64,000 nt of DNA from Vreelandella nanhaiensis (GCF_003990185.1 NZ_RZHF01000022.1:98-64097), one strand, 5' to 3'. Shown: positions 46,454 to 58,549, counted from the stretch's first letter. The notes: generated by a model not told the origin, from the sequence alone. Numbers and translations: made by a program.

Positions 46454-47950
46454 TCAGATTACCCACAAGGCCATGAATTTATCTACCGGTGTTGTTTCGA
46501 GGACGCCTTGGTCGCTGCAAAGCTGCTCAATTTTCTGGCAGCGAGGAGCCGGAAAACGAGTGGCAAGATGGCGCTTAAACTTATCGACCAGTAGCGGAAC
46601 ACTCTCCTCACGCCGGCGACGATGCCCTAGCGGATACTCCACCGCCACCTTGTCAGTGGCCGTACCGTCGTCAAAAAACACCTGTACGGCATTGGCAATG
46701 GCGCGCCTGTCCGGGTCATAATACGCTGCTGAATAATGGCTGTCTTCTTCCACTACCATACGGTCTCGAAGCTGATCAATTAACGGGTTAGCGTTATGAA
46801 AGCTGTCTTCGTAATGCTCTGCCGTTAACGTACCCAGCATCAAAGGTATCGCGACCATATATTGAAGGCAGTGATCGCGATCAGCCGGGTTATTAAGCGG
46901 CCCGGTTTTGGAAATGATTCGAATGGCCGAGTCGTGCGTGGTAATGACAATACGCTTGATATCAGCTAGACGACCCTTTACCTGAGGGTGTAAATGCACC
47001 GCCGCTTCGCAGGCAGTTTGCGCATGAAACTCGGCCGGAAAAGCGACTTTAAACAAGATATTCTGCATTACGTACGAGCCAAGCTCACGCTGAAAGCTCA
47101 GCCGGCGTTCGGCATCAGGCTTCAGACTCAGATCCCGATTGGCATGACTGAAGAGTACATCGTAAAACCCCCACTGGGGAGCCGAAAGCGCACTGGGAAT
47201 TCCCATTTCACCGCGCAAGGCAATATCAACCAAGCGAACGGCACGTGACGCGGCATCGCCAGCCGCCCAGCTTTTACGTGACCCTGCATTGGGAGCATGG
47301 CGGTAGGTGCGCAGGCTCTGGCCATCCACCCAGACATGAGAGAGTGCAGAAAGCAGTTGCTCGCGATTAGCGCCCATCATCCTGGCCACCACAGCCGTCG
47401 AAGCAACCTTTACCAGAATCACGTGATCAAGACCTACACGATTAAAACTGTTCTCAAGTGCCAGCACCCCTTGAATCTCATGAGCCATGACCATAGCAGT
47501 GAGCACATCTCGCATGACAAGCGGCGCTTCCCCTTGCGCAACCCGCCGTTGAGAAAGATGATCGGCCACGGCAAGTATCGCACCAAGATTATCAGAAGGG
47601 TGCCCCCACTCAGCGGCGAGCCAGGTATCGTTGTAATCAAGCCAGCGGATGATACAGCCGATATCCCACGCCGCCTTGACCGGATCAAGGCGCAGCGAAG
47701 TACCCGGCACCCGCGCGCCAAAAGGCACCACAGTACCTTCTACCAAGGGCCCCAGGTGCTTGGTGCACTCAGGAAAACGTAGCGCCAGCAGTCCGCAGCC
47801 GAGCGTATCCATCAGGCAGTAACGGGCGGTTGTTAACGCTTCTGCAGACTCCACCTGGTAATTCAAGACGTAGTCAGCAATGATCTGGAGCTCGGGGTCG
47901 TAATCTGGGCGTTCATTCATGTCGGATGTGACAGGCGCTTCAGCTGACAT
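46454..47950 (-). CDS. prpD: 2-methylcitrate dehydratase PrpD
   Basis: A 498-aa MmgE/PrpD-family enzyme that dehydrates 2-methylcitrate in propionate catabolism. The opening [29 protein letters not shown] and the [17 protein letters not shown] region are characteristic. AAGGAGAG precedes the ATG. It is the last gene of the prp operon, which also carries acnD/prpF, an alternative route for the same step. Confidence 0.95.
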   Translation of the reverse strand: MSAEAPVTSDMNERPDYDPELQIIADYVLNYQVESAEALTTARYCLMDTLGCGLLALRFPECTKHLGPLVEGTVVPFGARVPGTSLRLDPVKAAWDIGCIIRWLDYNDTWLAAEWGHPSDNLGAILAVADHLSQRRVAQGEAPLVMRDVLTAMVMAHEIQGVLALENSFNRVGLDHVILVKVASTAVVARMMGANREQLLSALSHVWVDGQSLRTYRHAPNAGSRKSWAAGDAASRAVRLVDIALRGEMGIPSALSAPQWGFYDVLFSHANRDLSLKPDAERRLSFQRELGSYVMQNILFKVAFPAEFHAQTACEAAVHLHPQVKGRLADIKRIVITTHDSAIRIISKTGPLNNPADRDHCLQYMVAIPLMLGTLTAEHYEDSFHNANPLIDQLRDRMVVEEDSHYSAAYYDPDRRAIANAVQVFFDDGTATDKVAVEYPLGHRRRREESVPLLVDKFKRHLATRFPAPRCQKIEQLCSDQGVLETTPVDKFMALWVI

Positions 47951-48000
47951 GATGCTCTCCTTGTGTATCTGCCTCTTCAGTATGGCCAGAAAAGGGTTTT

Positions 48001-49227
48001 CTAGAAACTATCGCCAGGTACACACACAACCCCTTGCATCAGTACCCGCGCGCTGCGGCTCATTATCGCCTTTTCAATATGCCACCGCCCTTCCACCAGA
48101 TTGGCTTCCGCGCCCACTCGCAGGCTGCCGGAAGGGTGTCCAAATGTGACCGCGCTACGCTTCTCACCCCCGTGTTTTTCATCACCAGGCTTTTCACTAC
48201 TCGCTGCCAGGTTGACAAGCGTCCCTTCAATGGCTGCCGCCGCTGCAATGGCTACCGCGGCGGTTCCCATCATGGCGTGATGCAGCTTGCCCATGGAGAG
48301 CGCGCGCACCAGTAGATCAATATCCGCGCCACACACCTTACGACCGCTAGACGCCGTATAATCAGCCGGTGGTGCCACAAAAGCCACCTTGGGCGTATGT
48401 TGACGGCTGGCAGCCTCGTCAATATGGCTGACCAGCCCCATCCGCATAGCACCATGAGCGCGAATGGCCTCAAACATAGCAAGCGCCTTGATGTCGCTAT
48501 TGATGGCGTCCTGAAGCTCAGTGCCGATGTAGCCAATATCAGCGGCATTGACGAACACTGTGGGAATACCTGCATTGATCAGGGTAGCCCTGAGCTTGCC
48601 TACCCCCGGCACATCAAGCTCGTCAATGAGATTACCGGTCGGGAAAATTGCTCCCTCACCGTCGGCTGGGTCCATAAAGGCGACCGGAATCTCGGCTGCA
48701 GAAAAGGTGACGCCATCAAGCTCAAAGTCCCCGGTTTCCTGCACGTGCCCATTGACGATAGGCACCTGCGAAACGATGGTTTTTTGAATATTCACCTGCC
48801 AGATACGTACCTCGACCACACCATTTTTCGGGATGCGTGCCGGATCAACCAGGCCATTGGCAATCGCAAAAGGGCCAACCGCGGCAGAGAGATTGCCGCA
48901 GTTACCACTCCAGTCCACATAAGGCTTATCGATGGCGACCTGGCCAAACAGGTAGTCCACGTCATGCTCCGCTGAGACACTTTTTGACAGAATCACCGCC
49001 TTGCTGGTGCTTGAGGTCGCGCCTCCCATACCATCAATCTGCTTTTCATAAGGGTCAGGACTACCCATCATTCGCAGCAACAGCTGGTCTCGCACAGCGC
49101 CTGGCTGCTGGGCAGCTTCGGGCAGATCGCTGAGCTTAAAGAACACTCCCTTACTGGTACCGCCGCGCATATAGGTCGCCGGGATTTTTATTTGCGGCGC
49201 ATGGATAGCTTGCGCTGTGTGGGTCAT
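48001..49227 (-). CDS. prpF: 2-methylaconitate cis-trans isomerase PrpF
   Basis: A 408-aa enzyme that isomerises the 2-methylaconitate made by AcnD so the cycle can proceed. The opening [28 protein letters not shown] and [16 protein letters not shown] are PrpF hallmarks. It lies 27 bp after acnD and 50 bp before prpD. Confidence 0.95.
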   Translation of the reverse strand: MTHTAQAIHAPQIKIPATYMRGGTSKGVFFKLSDLPEAAQQPGAVRDQLLLRMMGSPDPYEKQIDGMGGATSSTSKAVILSKSVSAEHDVDYLFGQVAIDKPYVDWSGNCGNLSAAVGPFAIANGLVDPARIPKNGVVEVRIWQVNIQKTIVSQVPIVNGHVQETGDFELDGVTFSAAEIPVAFMDPADGEGAIFPTGNLIDELDVPGVGKLRATLINAGIPTVFVNAADIGYIGTELQDAINSDIKALAMFEAIRAHGAMRMGLVSHIDEAASRQHTPKVAFVAPPADYTASSGRKVCGADIDLLVRALSMGKLHHAMMGTAAVAIAAAAAIEGTLVNLAASSEKPGDEKHGGEKRSAVTFGHPSGSLRVGAEANLVEGRWHIEKAIMSRSARVLMQGVVCVPGDSF

Positions 49228-49254
49228 TCGGTTTACTCCAATAGACTGCGTGAT

Positions 49255-51864
49255 CTAGGCTGCCGATGTTTCGAGGAAATCTTGAGCGAAGCGTTGCAGC
49301 ACGCCGCCAGCCGTATAAATGGAGACTTCTTCGGCGGTATCCAGGCGGCACTTCATCACGACGCGCTCGCTGTCACCGTTTCGGCGGCGAATAACCAGAG
49401 TGAGCATTGCCCCAGGCGAAACGGCGCCTTCAACATCGTAGGTTTCGGTTCCATCCAGGCCTAACGTCATGCGTGTAGTACCCGGTTCAAACTCCAACGG
49501 CATCACGCCCATGCCAATCAAATTAGTGCGGTGAATACGCTCGAAGCCTTCAGCGGCAATCGCCTCCACGCCGGCCAATGCCACGCCTTTGGCTGCCCAG
49601 TCCCGAGACGAACCCTGGCCGTAATCGGCGCCGGCAATAATGATCAGCGGCTGTTTGCGTGCCATATAGGTTTCGATCGCCTCCCACATACGAGTCACTT
49701 CGCCTTCAGGTTCTATCCGTGCAAGCGACCCCTGCTTCACGACACCATCGGCGTCGCGGACCATTTCATTGAACAGCTTCGGGTTGGCAAACGTAGCGCG
49801 TTGCGCGGTGAGGTGATCGCCGCGGTGCGTCGCGTAGGAGTTGAAGTCCTCTTCCGGCAGGCCCATCTTGGCAAGATACTCGCCCGCTGCGCTGCTGCGC
49901 TGAATGGCGTTGGAAGGTGACAGATGGTCCGTTGTGATATTGTCCGGCAGAATGGCCAGCGGCCGCATGCCCTTGAGGGTGCGCTCCTTGGCCATCGTGC
50001 CCTCCCAGTACGGCGGGCGGCGGATATAGGTACTCTGTGGCCGCCAGTCATACAGCGGACTTACCTGGGTACGAGCGCTCTTGTCCAGATCAAACATGGG
50101 GATATAGGTCTGCCGGAACTGCTCGGGCGTTACCGACGCTTTGACAATCGCATCGATCTCTTCATCGTCAGGCCAGATGTCTTTCAGGGTAACCGGATTA
50201 CCCGCTTGGTCGACCCCTAGAATGTCTTTCTCAATATCAAATCGAATAGTCCCTGCAATTGCATAGGCGACCACCAGCGGAGGTGACGCCAAAAAGGCCT
50301 GCTGGGCGTGAGGATGAATCCGGCCATCGAAATTGCGGTTACCGGAAAGCACGGCGGTAGCGTAGAGGTCGCGCTCAAGAATTTCCTGCTCAATTTTCGG
50401 ATCCAGCGCACCGGACATCCCGTTGCAGGTCGTGCAGGCGTAAGCCACCACCCCAAAGCCGAGATGTTCAAGCTCGCTCATCAGCCCGGCTTCTTCCAGA
50501 TACATCTTGACGGTTTTGGAACCCGGCGCTAGCGACGACTTTACCCAGGGTTTGCGGGTAAGCCCCAAGCGGTTCGCATTGCGTGCAATCAGCCCGGCAG
50601 CCACCATATTGCGCGGGTTGGACGTGTTGGTGCAGCTGGTGATGGCAGCAATAATCACCGCGCCATCGGGCATTTTACCCGCCTGCTCTTCAGCTCGAGC
50701 ACCGTCCATGCCAACGGCGATTCCCCGTTCCGCAAGCTCCGAAGTAGGCAGGTGCGCATGGGGATTGGAAGGCCCGGCAAGAGTGCGGGTCACTGAAGAG
50801 AGATCAAAGGTCAGTACACGCTCGTAGTCCGCCTCAGCCAAGCTATCCGCCCACAAGCCGGTGTGCTTGGCGTAAGTTTCGACCAGTGCTACTTGGTCAT
50901 CCTCACGTCCGGTGAGTTTCAGGTAATCAATGGTTTGGCCGTCGATATAGAACATCGCCGCCGTAGCGCCGTATTCGGGCGTCATGTTGGAAATGGTAGC
51001 CCGATCGCCGATAGTCAGCGCATCGGCCCCTTCGCCGTAAAACTCCAGATAGGCGCCTACAACGCGCTCTTTGCGCAGAAATTCGGTAATTGCCAGCACC
51101 ATATCCGTGCCAGTAATGCCCGGCTGTAGCTTGCCAGTCAGCTCTACGCCAACGATATCCGGCAGGCGCATCATGGAAGCGCGACCCAGCATCACGCTTT
51201 CCGCCTCAAGCCCCCCCACGCCCACCGAGATCACGCCCAGAGCATCCACCATCGGCGTATGGCTATCGGTGCCCACACAGGTATCCGGGTAGGCAATGCC
51301 GTCGCGGTTTTGTACCACCGGTGACATCTTTTCCAGATTGATCTGGTGCATGATGCCGTTACCGGGCGGAATCACATCGACGTTCTCAAATGCCGTCTTG
51401 GTCCAGTTGATAAAGTGAAAGCGGTCATCGTTGCGTCGATCTTCAATGACACGGTTTTTCTCAAAGGCCCCCTCTTCAAAGCCTGGGTGCTCCACGGCCA
51501 GCGAGTGATCAACAATCAGCTGGGTAGGCACCACGGGGTTGACCTTTGCAGGGTCCCCCCCCTTTTCGGCAATCGCGTCACGCAGCCCAGCCAAATCGAC
51601 CAGCGCGGTCTGGCCCAAAATGTCGTGGCACACAACGCGCGCCGGATACCAGGGAAAATCCAGGTCACTCCTGCGTTCAATGAGCTGCTTCAAGGCAGCA
51701 GTGAGCAGCTCAGGATCGCAGCGGCGTACCAGCTGTTCAGCCAGGACACGGGAGGTATAAGGTAGCCGTGCATAAGCACCGGGCTTTATATCCTCCACCG
51801 CTTCGCGAGCATCAAAGAACTCAAGCTCGGTGCCAGGCAGTGGTTTACGGTAGTGGGTATTCAT
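49255..51864 (-). CDS. acnD: Fe/S-dependent 2-methylisocitrate dehydratase AcnD
   Basis: An 869-aa aconitase-family protein. The [4Fe-4S] ligands are Cys411 (SCTNTSNP), Cys477 and Cys480 (ACTTCNGMSG). The C-terminal swivel domain contains GADYGQGSSRDWA. Gene context (prpC upstream, prpF downstream) identifies it as the 2-methylcitrate-specific AcnD and not AcnA. Confidence 0.95.
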   Translation of the reverse strand: MNTHYRKPLPGTELEFFDAREAVEDIKPGAYARLPYTSRVLAEQLVRRCDPELLTAALKQLIERRSDLDFPWYPARVVCHDILGQTALVDLAGLRDAIAEKGGDPAKVNPVVPTQLIVDHSLAVEHPGFEEGAFEKNRVIEDRRNDDRFHFINWTKTAFENVDVIPPGNGIMHQINLEKMSPVVQNRDGIAYPDTCVGTDSHTPMVDALGVISVGVGGLEAESVMLGRASMMRLPDIVGVELTGKLQPGITGTDMVLAITEFLRKERVVGAYLEFYGEGADALTIGDRATISNMTPEYGATAAMFYIDGQTIDYLKLTGREDDQVALVETYAKHTGLWADSLAEADYERVLTFDLSSVTRTLAGPSNPHAHLPTSELAERGIAVGMDGARAEEQAGKMPDGAVIIAAITSCTNTSNPRNMVAAGLIARNANRLGLTRKPWVKSSLAPGSKTVKMYLEEAGLMSELEHLGFGVVAYACTTCNGMSGALDPKIEQEILERDLYATAVLSGNRNFDGRIHPHAQQAFLASPPLVVAYAIAGTIRFDIEKDILGVDQAGNPVTLKDIWPDDEEIDAIVKASVTPEQFRQTYIPMFDLDKSARTQVSPLYDWRPQSTYIRRPPYWEGTMAKERTLKGMRPLAILPDNITTDHLSPSNAIQRSSAAGEYLAKMGLPEEDFNSYATHRGDHLTAQRATFANPKLFNEMVRDADGVVKQGSLARIEPEGEVTRMWEAIETYMARKQPLIIIAGADYGQGSSRDWAAKGVALAGVEAIAAEGFERIHRTNLIGMGVMPLEFEPGTTRMTLGLDGTETYDVEGAVSPGAMLTLVIRRRNGDSERVVMKCRLDTAEEVSIYTAGGVLQRFAQDFLETSAA

Positions 51865-51958
51865 AGCAGGCGCCTTCTATGTAATAACGCGTTGCAAGGC
51901 TATTACCAAGCGGAGGAAAGTAGCGGATACCGGCAGCCGTGGCTGCCGGGAAATTCTA

Positions 51959-53086
51959 TTAGCTGCGTGCCTCAATCGGCACCCACTCGCTCTTCTCGGG
52001 ACCAATGTAGTCCGCACTGGGACGGATGATGCGGTTGTTGGCACGCTGTTCAAACACATGGGCCGCCCAGCCGGTTAACCGCGACATGACGAAAATCGGC
52101 GTGAACAGCTTGGTGGGAATATCCATGAAGTGATACGCGCTTGCGTGGAAGAAATCCGCGTTGCAGAACAGCTTCTTCTCACGCCACATGACCTCTTCAA
52201 CCCGCTCGGAAACCGGATAGAGCACACTGTCGCCGACATCCTCAGAGAGCTTTTTGGACCACTCTTTGATGATCTCGTTGCGTGGGTCAGACTCGCGATA
52301 AATGGCGTGTCCAAAGCCCATGATCTTATCCTTGCGCTCCAGCATGCCCATGATCTGGCTTTCCGCTTCTTCCGGCGATTTCCAATTCTCGATCATCGCC
52401 ATGGCGGCTTCATTTGCGCCACCATGCAGCGGGCCGCGCAACGAGCCAATCGCTCCGGTCACACAGGAGTGCATATCCGAAAGCGTTGAAGCGCACACCC
52501 GCGCGGTAAAGGTGGAGGCGTTAAACTCATGTTCGGCGTAAAGAATCAGCGATACGTTCATTACCCGCGCATGCAGTTCAGATGCCGGCTCGCCGCGCAG
52601 CATATTGAGAAAGTGACCACCTACCGAGCTATCATCGGTTTCGGTATCGATACGCACGCCATCATGAGAGAAGCGGTACCAATAGCAGATAATTGAAGGC
52701 AAAACAGCCAACAAACGATCGGCAACATCCTGCTGCTGGTCAAAACTCTCCTCGGTTTCAAGATTACCCAGCATCGAGGTGCCTGTACGCATTACATCCA
52801 TCGGATGCGCATCTTTCGGAATCTGCTCAAGCACGGTTTTCAACGCATCAGGCAGGCCTCGCAGGCTTTTCAGCTTGCTGATGTAGTGATCCAACTCGGC
52901 CTGGTTAGGCAGCTTGCCCTTTAACAGCAGGTAAGCGACCTCTTCAAACTTGGCTTTTTCAGCCAGCTCCTTGATATCAAAGCCACGGTAGGTCAGGCCG
53001 GAACCTGTTTTACCTACCGTACACAGCGCGGTGGAACCGGCGCTCTGGCCACGGAGTCCTGCACCTGCAACGGGTTTATCAGCCAT
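51959..53086 (-). CDS. prpC: 2-methylcitrate synthase
   Basis: A 375-aa citrate-synthase-family enzyme that condenses propionyl-CoA with oxaloacetate. The catalytic residues are His221 (GPLHGGANE), His260 (GFGHAIY) and Asp311 (CNADFFHA). The short length and the prp context separate it from GltA. AAAGGAG precedes the ATG. Confidence 0.96.
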   Translation of the reverse strand: MADKPVAGAGLRGQSAGSTALCTVGKTGSGLTYRGFDIKELAEKAKFEEVAYLLLKGKLPNQAELDHYISKLKSLRGLPDALKTVLEQIPKDAHPMDVMRTGTSMLGNLETEESFDQQQDVADRLLAVLPSIICYWYRFSHDGVRIDTETDDSSVGGHFLNMLRGEPASELHARVMNVSLILYAEHEFNASTFTARVCASTLSDMHSCVTGAIGSLRGPLHGGANEAAMAMIENWKSPEEAESQIMGMLERKDKIMGFGHAIYRESDPRNEIIKEWSKKLSEDVGDSVLYPVSERVEEVMWREKKLFCNADFFHASAYHFMDIPTKLFTPIFVMSRLTGWAAHVFEQRANNRIIRPSADYIGPEKSEWVPIEARS

Positions 53087-53148
53087 GGTATTACTCCTTT
53101 CACTACTTTTATTTTTAGGTAGCTTTATTCATTAAGCGGACGTCTGGC

Positions 53149-54039
53149 TTACTGGTCGTCGCCTTTCTCAGCAAACAGCGCATCCAGCTTCTGCTCAAAG
53201 TCGTGGTAGTTCAAAAAGTCGTAGAGGTCATCACGGGTCTGCATTAGCGGCACCACATCTTTTTGGTGGCCGTTATTCAGAATGCTTTGATAAACCTGAA
53301 GCGCTGCGGCATTCATGGCGCGAAACGCTGAGAGCGGATACAGCACCATGCGGCAGCCGACATCGCCAAGCTCGGCTTGGGTAAACAGTGGGGTCGCGCC
53401 AAACTCGGTGATGTTGGCTAGAATCGGTGCGTTAACCCGCTCGGAAAAAGCCCGGTAATCATCCAATGTATGGACAGCTTCAGCAAAAATAGCGTCAGCG
53501 CCAGCGTCCACACAAGCATTGGCTCGCTCAATGGCCGCATCCAGGCCCTCTTTTTGAAACGCATCGGTGCGGGCAATCAAATAGAACTCGGGATCTATCC
53601 TGGCATCCACTGCCGCCTTGATGCGATCAACCATTTCCTGTTGGGAGACGATCGCCTTGTTGGGGCGATGGCCGCAGCGTTTCTGCGCGACCTGGTCTTC
53701 CATATGCACCGCAGCCACGCCTGCTCGCTGCATCTCTTTCACCGTACGGGCAATATTGAAGGCGCCGCCCCAGCCGGTATCAATATCCACCAGCAAAGGC
53801 AGTTCGGTCGCGCCGCAGATACGGTGGGCGTCTTCAACAACATCGTTCATCGTCGTCATACCCAGATCCGGCAAGCCGAACGAAGCGTTAGCGACCCCGC
53901 CCCCTGATAGATAAATGGCCTGATGTCCCACCCGCTCGGCCATTAGTGCGGTATACGCATTGATTGTGCCTAGAATGGGCAGCGGGCGGTTGGCTTCTAA
54001 CGCGGCTCTGAAACGGGCACCCGGGCTTAATGATGACAT
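53149..54039 (-). CDS. prpB: methylisocitrate lyase
   Basis: A 296-aa enzyme that cleaves 2-methylisocitrate to pyruvate and succinate. The isocitrate-lyase signature KRCGH is at 120-124 with catalytic Cys122, and the metal-binding DIDTGWGG is at 85-92. It is the first enzyme gene behind the regulator. Confidence 0.96.
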   Translation of the reverse strand: MSSLSPGARFRAALEANRPLPILGTINAYTALMAERVGHQAIYLSGGGVANASFGLPDLGMTTMNDVVEDAHRICGATELPLLVDIDTGWGGAFNIARTVKEMQRAGVAAVHMEDQVAQKRCGHRPNKAIVSQQEMVDRIKAAVDARIDPEFYLIARTDAFQKEGLDAAIERANACVDAGADAIFAEAVHTLDDYRAFSERVNAPILANITEFGATPLFTQAELGDVGCRMVLYPLSAFRAMNAAALQVYQSILNNGHQKDVVPLMQTRDDLYDFLNYHDFEQKLDALFAEKGDDQ

Positions 54040-54074
54040 GGTAATTGACTCCTGAACGATAATGACTGGCCGTT

Positions 54075-54815
54075 TTACTCGACCTGCGAGGAAGACTGCT
54101 GGGTGAGAATGGCCGCGTAGCGGTCTGCAACGTTGGCCCGGGAAGCACTGACATGGCGGCGCATCAAGAGCTCCGCCAACTCCGCATCACCCGCTTCAAT
54201 GGCATCGACAATGCGATGGTGCTCAACAAAGGCGCGCTGTGGGCGCGTCCCGCTGGCACTGAACTGGGTGCGATAAAGGCGCACCAGGTAGTACAGGTCA
54301 TTACACAAAAGGCTCATCAGCATCTTGTTGTGGCTGCCCTGAACGATCCGGTAGTGAAAGTCGAGATCACCTTCGCGCTGGTAATAAGCCTCTCCGCGTT
54401 TCAGATCAGCCTGACCTTCATGTAAGGCCAGTACATCTCGCAGGCCCTGAATTTCCTCGGCGGACATATGCTCGGCGGCAAGCCTGGCCGCCATGCTTTC
54501 TAACGCTTCACGTACATCAAACAGCTCTATCAATTCTTTCATCGAAAGCTTGACCACCCGAGCGCCCACATGAGGCACGCGCTCAATCAGCCGGTGAGAC
54601 TCCAACCGGCGCATGGCCTCACGCAGCGGTCCACGGGAAATACCGTAGGTCTTGGAGAGCCCCGGCTCGGTAATCTTGCTACCCGGCGCCAATACGCCGC
54701 GTACAATATCGCTTTGCAGCTGATGAAATACGCGCTCGGCGAGCGTACGCACTTCAGGCGCCACCCTTTCAAGCGGCGAATCAGCGGAATAAGGTGAAGA
54801 TTCGGGTAAGCTCAT
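54075..54815 (-). CDS. GntR-family (FCD) regulator of the prp operon
   Basis: A 246-aa FadR-subfamily regulator. A winged helix (about 25-90, with [20 protein letters not shown]) is followed by a helical FCD ligand domain with metal-type His residues. It heads the prp operon in the same order as in pseudomonads, and probably represses it until a methylcitrate-cycle intermediate is present. The ATG has no ribosome site; a 14-bp palindrome occupies that position. Confidence 0.92.
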   Translation of the reverse strand: MSLPESSPYSADSPLERVAPEVRTLAERVFHQLQSDIVRGVLAPGSKITEPGLSKTYGISRGPLREAMRRLESHRLIERVPHVGARVVKLSMKELIELFDVREALESMAARLAAEHMSAEEIQGLRDVLALHEGQADLKRGEAYYQREGDLDFHYRIVQGSHNKMLMSLLCNDLYYLVRLYRTQFSASGTRPQRAFVEHHRIVDAIEAGDAELAELLMRRHVSASRANVADRYAAILTQQSSSQVE

Positions 54816-54819
54816 GGCA

Positions 54820-54833
54820 AATTGTCGACAATT
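54820..54833. promoter_or_regulatory. 14-bp palindrome, candidate GntR operator (proximal)
   Basis: AATTGTCGACAATT is a perfect palindrome 5 bp upstream of the regulator ATG. FCD-type GntR proteins commonly bind short palindromes with TTGT/ACAA arms. Autorepression is inferred. Confidence 0.55.
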
Positions 54834-54937
54834 AAAAAAGTAGTGAAACTTTAGCCCCGCGAGTTTGAACCGTCAACCCTGTTATACGGCGGTTTACTGT
54901 ATCTTTCGTTGTAGGCAAAAAGTCTAGCTCTACAAAC

Positions 54938-54949
54938 AATGTCAACAAT
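54938..54949. promoter_or_regulatory. second copy of the GntR-like operator (distal)
   Basis: On the minus strand this reads ATTGTTGACATT and matches 10 of 12 bases of the proximal site ATTGTCGACAAT. Its centre is about 117 bp upstream of the proximal one, within the regulator's upstream region. Confidence 0.45.
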
Positions 54950-55048
54950 CTTTCATGAAACGTGAGAAGTGCGTCAATTACGCTACTGGTGCCTCTGCTC
55001 AACGCCCTCTAAGATAAGCGGCCCTTTCACTGGCTAGGCGTTTGCTCC

Positions 55049-56401
55049 ATGACCACGGCATTGTCGTTCTCTACTCTGCCCTACTCTTCTGACCCGCTAG
55101 ATTTGTTTGCTACGCTTCGTCAACGCCCTGGCGCCGTACTGCTGGATAGCGGCCGCCCTGTCGCCAATGGCCGCTTTGATATTATGAGCAGCGACCCGTT
55201 GGCCATGCTTGAAGTAGACGCCGATGGCAAGCCCATGCTGAACTCCACGCAGCCCGATTTTCCGCCGTTGCCGCCAGGCGACACCTTTTCCCAGCAACAG
55301 TGGCTGCTTGAACAGCTCCCCCATCAGCACGTTGAGGATAGCACGCTTCCCTTTATGGGCGGCTTGATCGGCTATTGGGGCTATGATCTCGGCCGCCAAC
55401 GCCTAACAGATACCCATCAGCCTGATGTCACTCAGCTCCCTCAGGCGCGCCTGGGTCTATATGACTGGTGCATCACCCTTGATCATGTGGCTGGCAAGGC
55501 ATGGCTGGTAGCCACCGAGCAGCGCCGCGAGCAGGTTTTGAAGTGGCTTGCGACACCGACCAAACTCACGGCATTCAAACTGACCGAGGCGTTTGAAGGA
55601 GAGCTTGAGCGCCGCGATTATGCCGAGCGCTTTGCAGCCGTTCAGCGCTATATAAAAGCTGGCGATTGCTATCAGATCAACCTCGCCCAACGCTTTTCAG
55701 CAGCCTACGAAGGCGATGAATGGCAGGCTTATCTGCGCCTGCGAAAAGCCACGCCTACGCCCTTTTCAGGGTTCATGGCCTGGGGAGATCAGGCCGTACT
55801 GTCTGTTTCACCGGAACGTTTTATCCAAAGCCGCAATGGCGCGGTGGAAACACGCCCGATAAAAGGAACAAGACCCAGGGGAGCCACGTCAGAAAAAGAC
55901 CGTGCCCTGGCCGACCAGCTCCTTAATAGCACCAAAGATCGCGCGGAAAACGTAATGATCGTTGATCTTCTGCGTAACGATCTGGGTCGCGTATGCCTGC
56001 CCGGAACGATTAATGTTCCCCAGCTCTGTCAGCTGGAAAGCTACCCTAACGTCCACCACCTGGTGAGCGTGGTACAAGGCCAGCTAGCCCCTGACACTTC
56101 ACCATTGGCACTATTGGCAGCAGCATTTCCTGGCGGCTCTATCACCGGCGCACCTAAAATTCGCGCCATGCAGATCATCGCCGAGCTGGAACCCTGCCAG
56201 CGCAGCGTTTATTGCGGAAGTATGGGATATGTAGATGTACGCGGCAGCATGGATACCTCCATCACTATTCGCACCTTTGCGGCCAGTGCTGGCAAGCTGC
56301 ATGTCTGGGGCGGTGGCGGGCTGGTGGCGGACTCAACGCTAGACGAAGAGTACATCGAGACACTGGATAAAATTCGCCATCTTATTAAGGCACTGGAATA
56401 A
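55049..56401 (+). CDS. pabB: aminodeoxychorismate synthase component I
   Basis: A 450-aa chorismate-utilising enzyme that forms 4-amino-4-deoxychorismate for folate. The tryptophan-pocket region PFMGGLIGYWGYD, the nucleophilic lysine motif RPIKGTRPRG and the C-terminal PGGSITGAPKIRAM are intact. PIKGT, not PIAGT, favours PabB over TrpE. No pabA or pabC is adjacent. It is divergent from the prp regulator. Confidence 0.95.
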   Translation: MTTALSFSTLPYSSDPLDLFATLRQRPGAVLLDSGRPVANGRFDIMSSDPLAMLEVDADGKPMLNSTQPDFPPLPPGDTFSQQQWLLEQLPHQHVEDSTLPFMGGLIGYWGYDLGRQRLTDTHQPDVTQLPQARLGLYDWCITLDHVAGKAWLVATEQRREQVLKWLATPTKLTAFKLTEAFEGELERRDYAERFAAVQRYIKAGDCYQINLAQRFSAAYEGDEWQAYLRLRKATPTPFSGFMAWGDQAVLSVSPERFIQSRNGAVETRPIKGTRPRGATSEKDRALADQLLNSTKDRAENVMIVDLLRNDLGRVCLPGTINVPQLCQLESYPNVHHLVSVVQGQLAPDTSPLALLAAAFPGGSITGAPKIRAMQIIAELEPCQRSVYCGSMGYVDVRGSMDTSITIRTFAASAGKLHVWGGGGLVADSTLDEEYIETLDKIRHLIKALE

Positions 56402-56518
56402 GCGAGATCACCCTTAAATCAAAAAGGAATATAAAAGCCAAACCAAACGGTATTGGGGCACTGCGGGTGCAGTTTGATAGCCTAGCCATATGGTTTATTA
56501 ACATGACAAGGAGGCAAC

Positions 56519-57139
56519 ATGTCCTCATCACTTGATGAAATCAATCGCGACCTAGGCAATAACCCCCAGGCACTAGTCGAGTGGGCATTAACGCAGGGCG
56601 AGCGCCCCATTTGCACCACTAACTTCCGGCCCTTTGAAGCGGTTATTCTGCACATGGTGACCCAGGTGAAACCGGATATGCCGATTGTGTGGATGGATAG
56701 CGGCTACAACACCGAGGCGACCTATCAATTCGCCGATGAAGTGATCAAGCAACTTAACCTGAACATTGCAAGCTTTGTACCCCGGCGCACACGTGCCCAC
56801 CGTGAAGCGCTGGAAGGTCTCATGCCCGGTATCGACGACCCGCGCCATGCGGCGTTTACCCAAGAGGTCAAGATTGAGCCCTTCGAGCGCGCCTTAAGCG
56901 AGATGCGCCCCGACATCTGGTTTACGGCACTGCGGGCGGAAGATACCCCCGAACGCGCTAAAATGCAGCCCGTTAGCCGTAATAGCGATGGCTTGGTGAA
57001 GGTGGCTCCGCTGCTTCACTGGAGCGCTAAGGACATGTACCAGTACCTGCAGGCGCATGGGCTGCCCAATAATTTCGACTACTTTGACCCCACCAAAGTA
57101 GAGGAAAAACGTGAATGCGGTCTGCATTTGCAGCACTAG
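56519..57139 (+). CDS. cysH: CysH-like phosphoadenylylsulfate reductase family protein
   Basis: A 206-aa adenine-nucleotide alpha-hydrolase-fold protein ending in the catalytic ECGLH motif. It lacks the CC and CxxC cysteines of [4Fe-4S] APS reductases, so PAPS would be the expected substrate, reduced to sulfite with thioredoxin. It is about 40 aa shorter than E. coli CysH: the N-terminus is shorter, the PP-loop reads CTTNFRPFE instead of SSSFG, and the THTTRKW-containing segment before ECGLH is missing. A strong AAGGAGG site precedes the ATG. cysB lies next to it on the opposite strand, supporting a sulfur role. The gene symbol should be read as family-level. Confidence 0.8.
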   Translation: MSSSLDEINRDLGNNPQALVEWALTQGERPICTTNFRPFEAVILHMVTQVKPDMPIVWMDSGYNTEATYQFADEVIKQLNLNIASFVPRRTRAHREALEGLMPGIDDPRHAAFTQEVKIEPFERALSEMRPDIWFTALRAEDTPERAKMQPVSRNSDGLVKVAPLLHWSAKDMYQYLQAHGLPNNFDYFDPTKVEEKRECGLHLQH

Positions 57140-57191
57140 GCATCGTTCGTTCGCGTTACCTTCATTTCCGGGCAATCTATTCTTGATCGTT

Positions 57192-57227
57192 TTATCGCCA
57201 GCTTGCTGCCTACACGGCTGGCGATAA
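57192..57227. terminator. hairpin between convergent cysH-like gene and cysB
   Basis: Perfect 11-bp arms TTATCGCCAGC and GCTGGCGATAA with a 14-nt loop lie about 50 bp past the cysH-like stop and 30 bp past the cysB stop. No long T run follows on either strand. Confidence 0.55.
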
Positions 57228-57256
57228 GATGGGGCAACACCAGCTTGCTGGCTGAA

Positions 57257-58549
<1,293 letters not shown>

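Noticed and set aside
47297..47782. 161-codon plus-strand open frame
   Set aside because: It lies antisense to prpD and has no ribosome site or recognisable motif.
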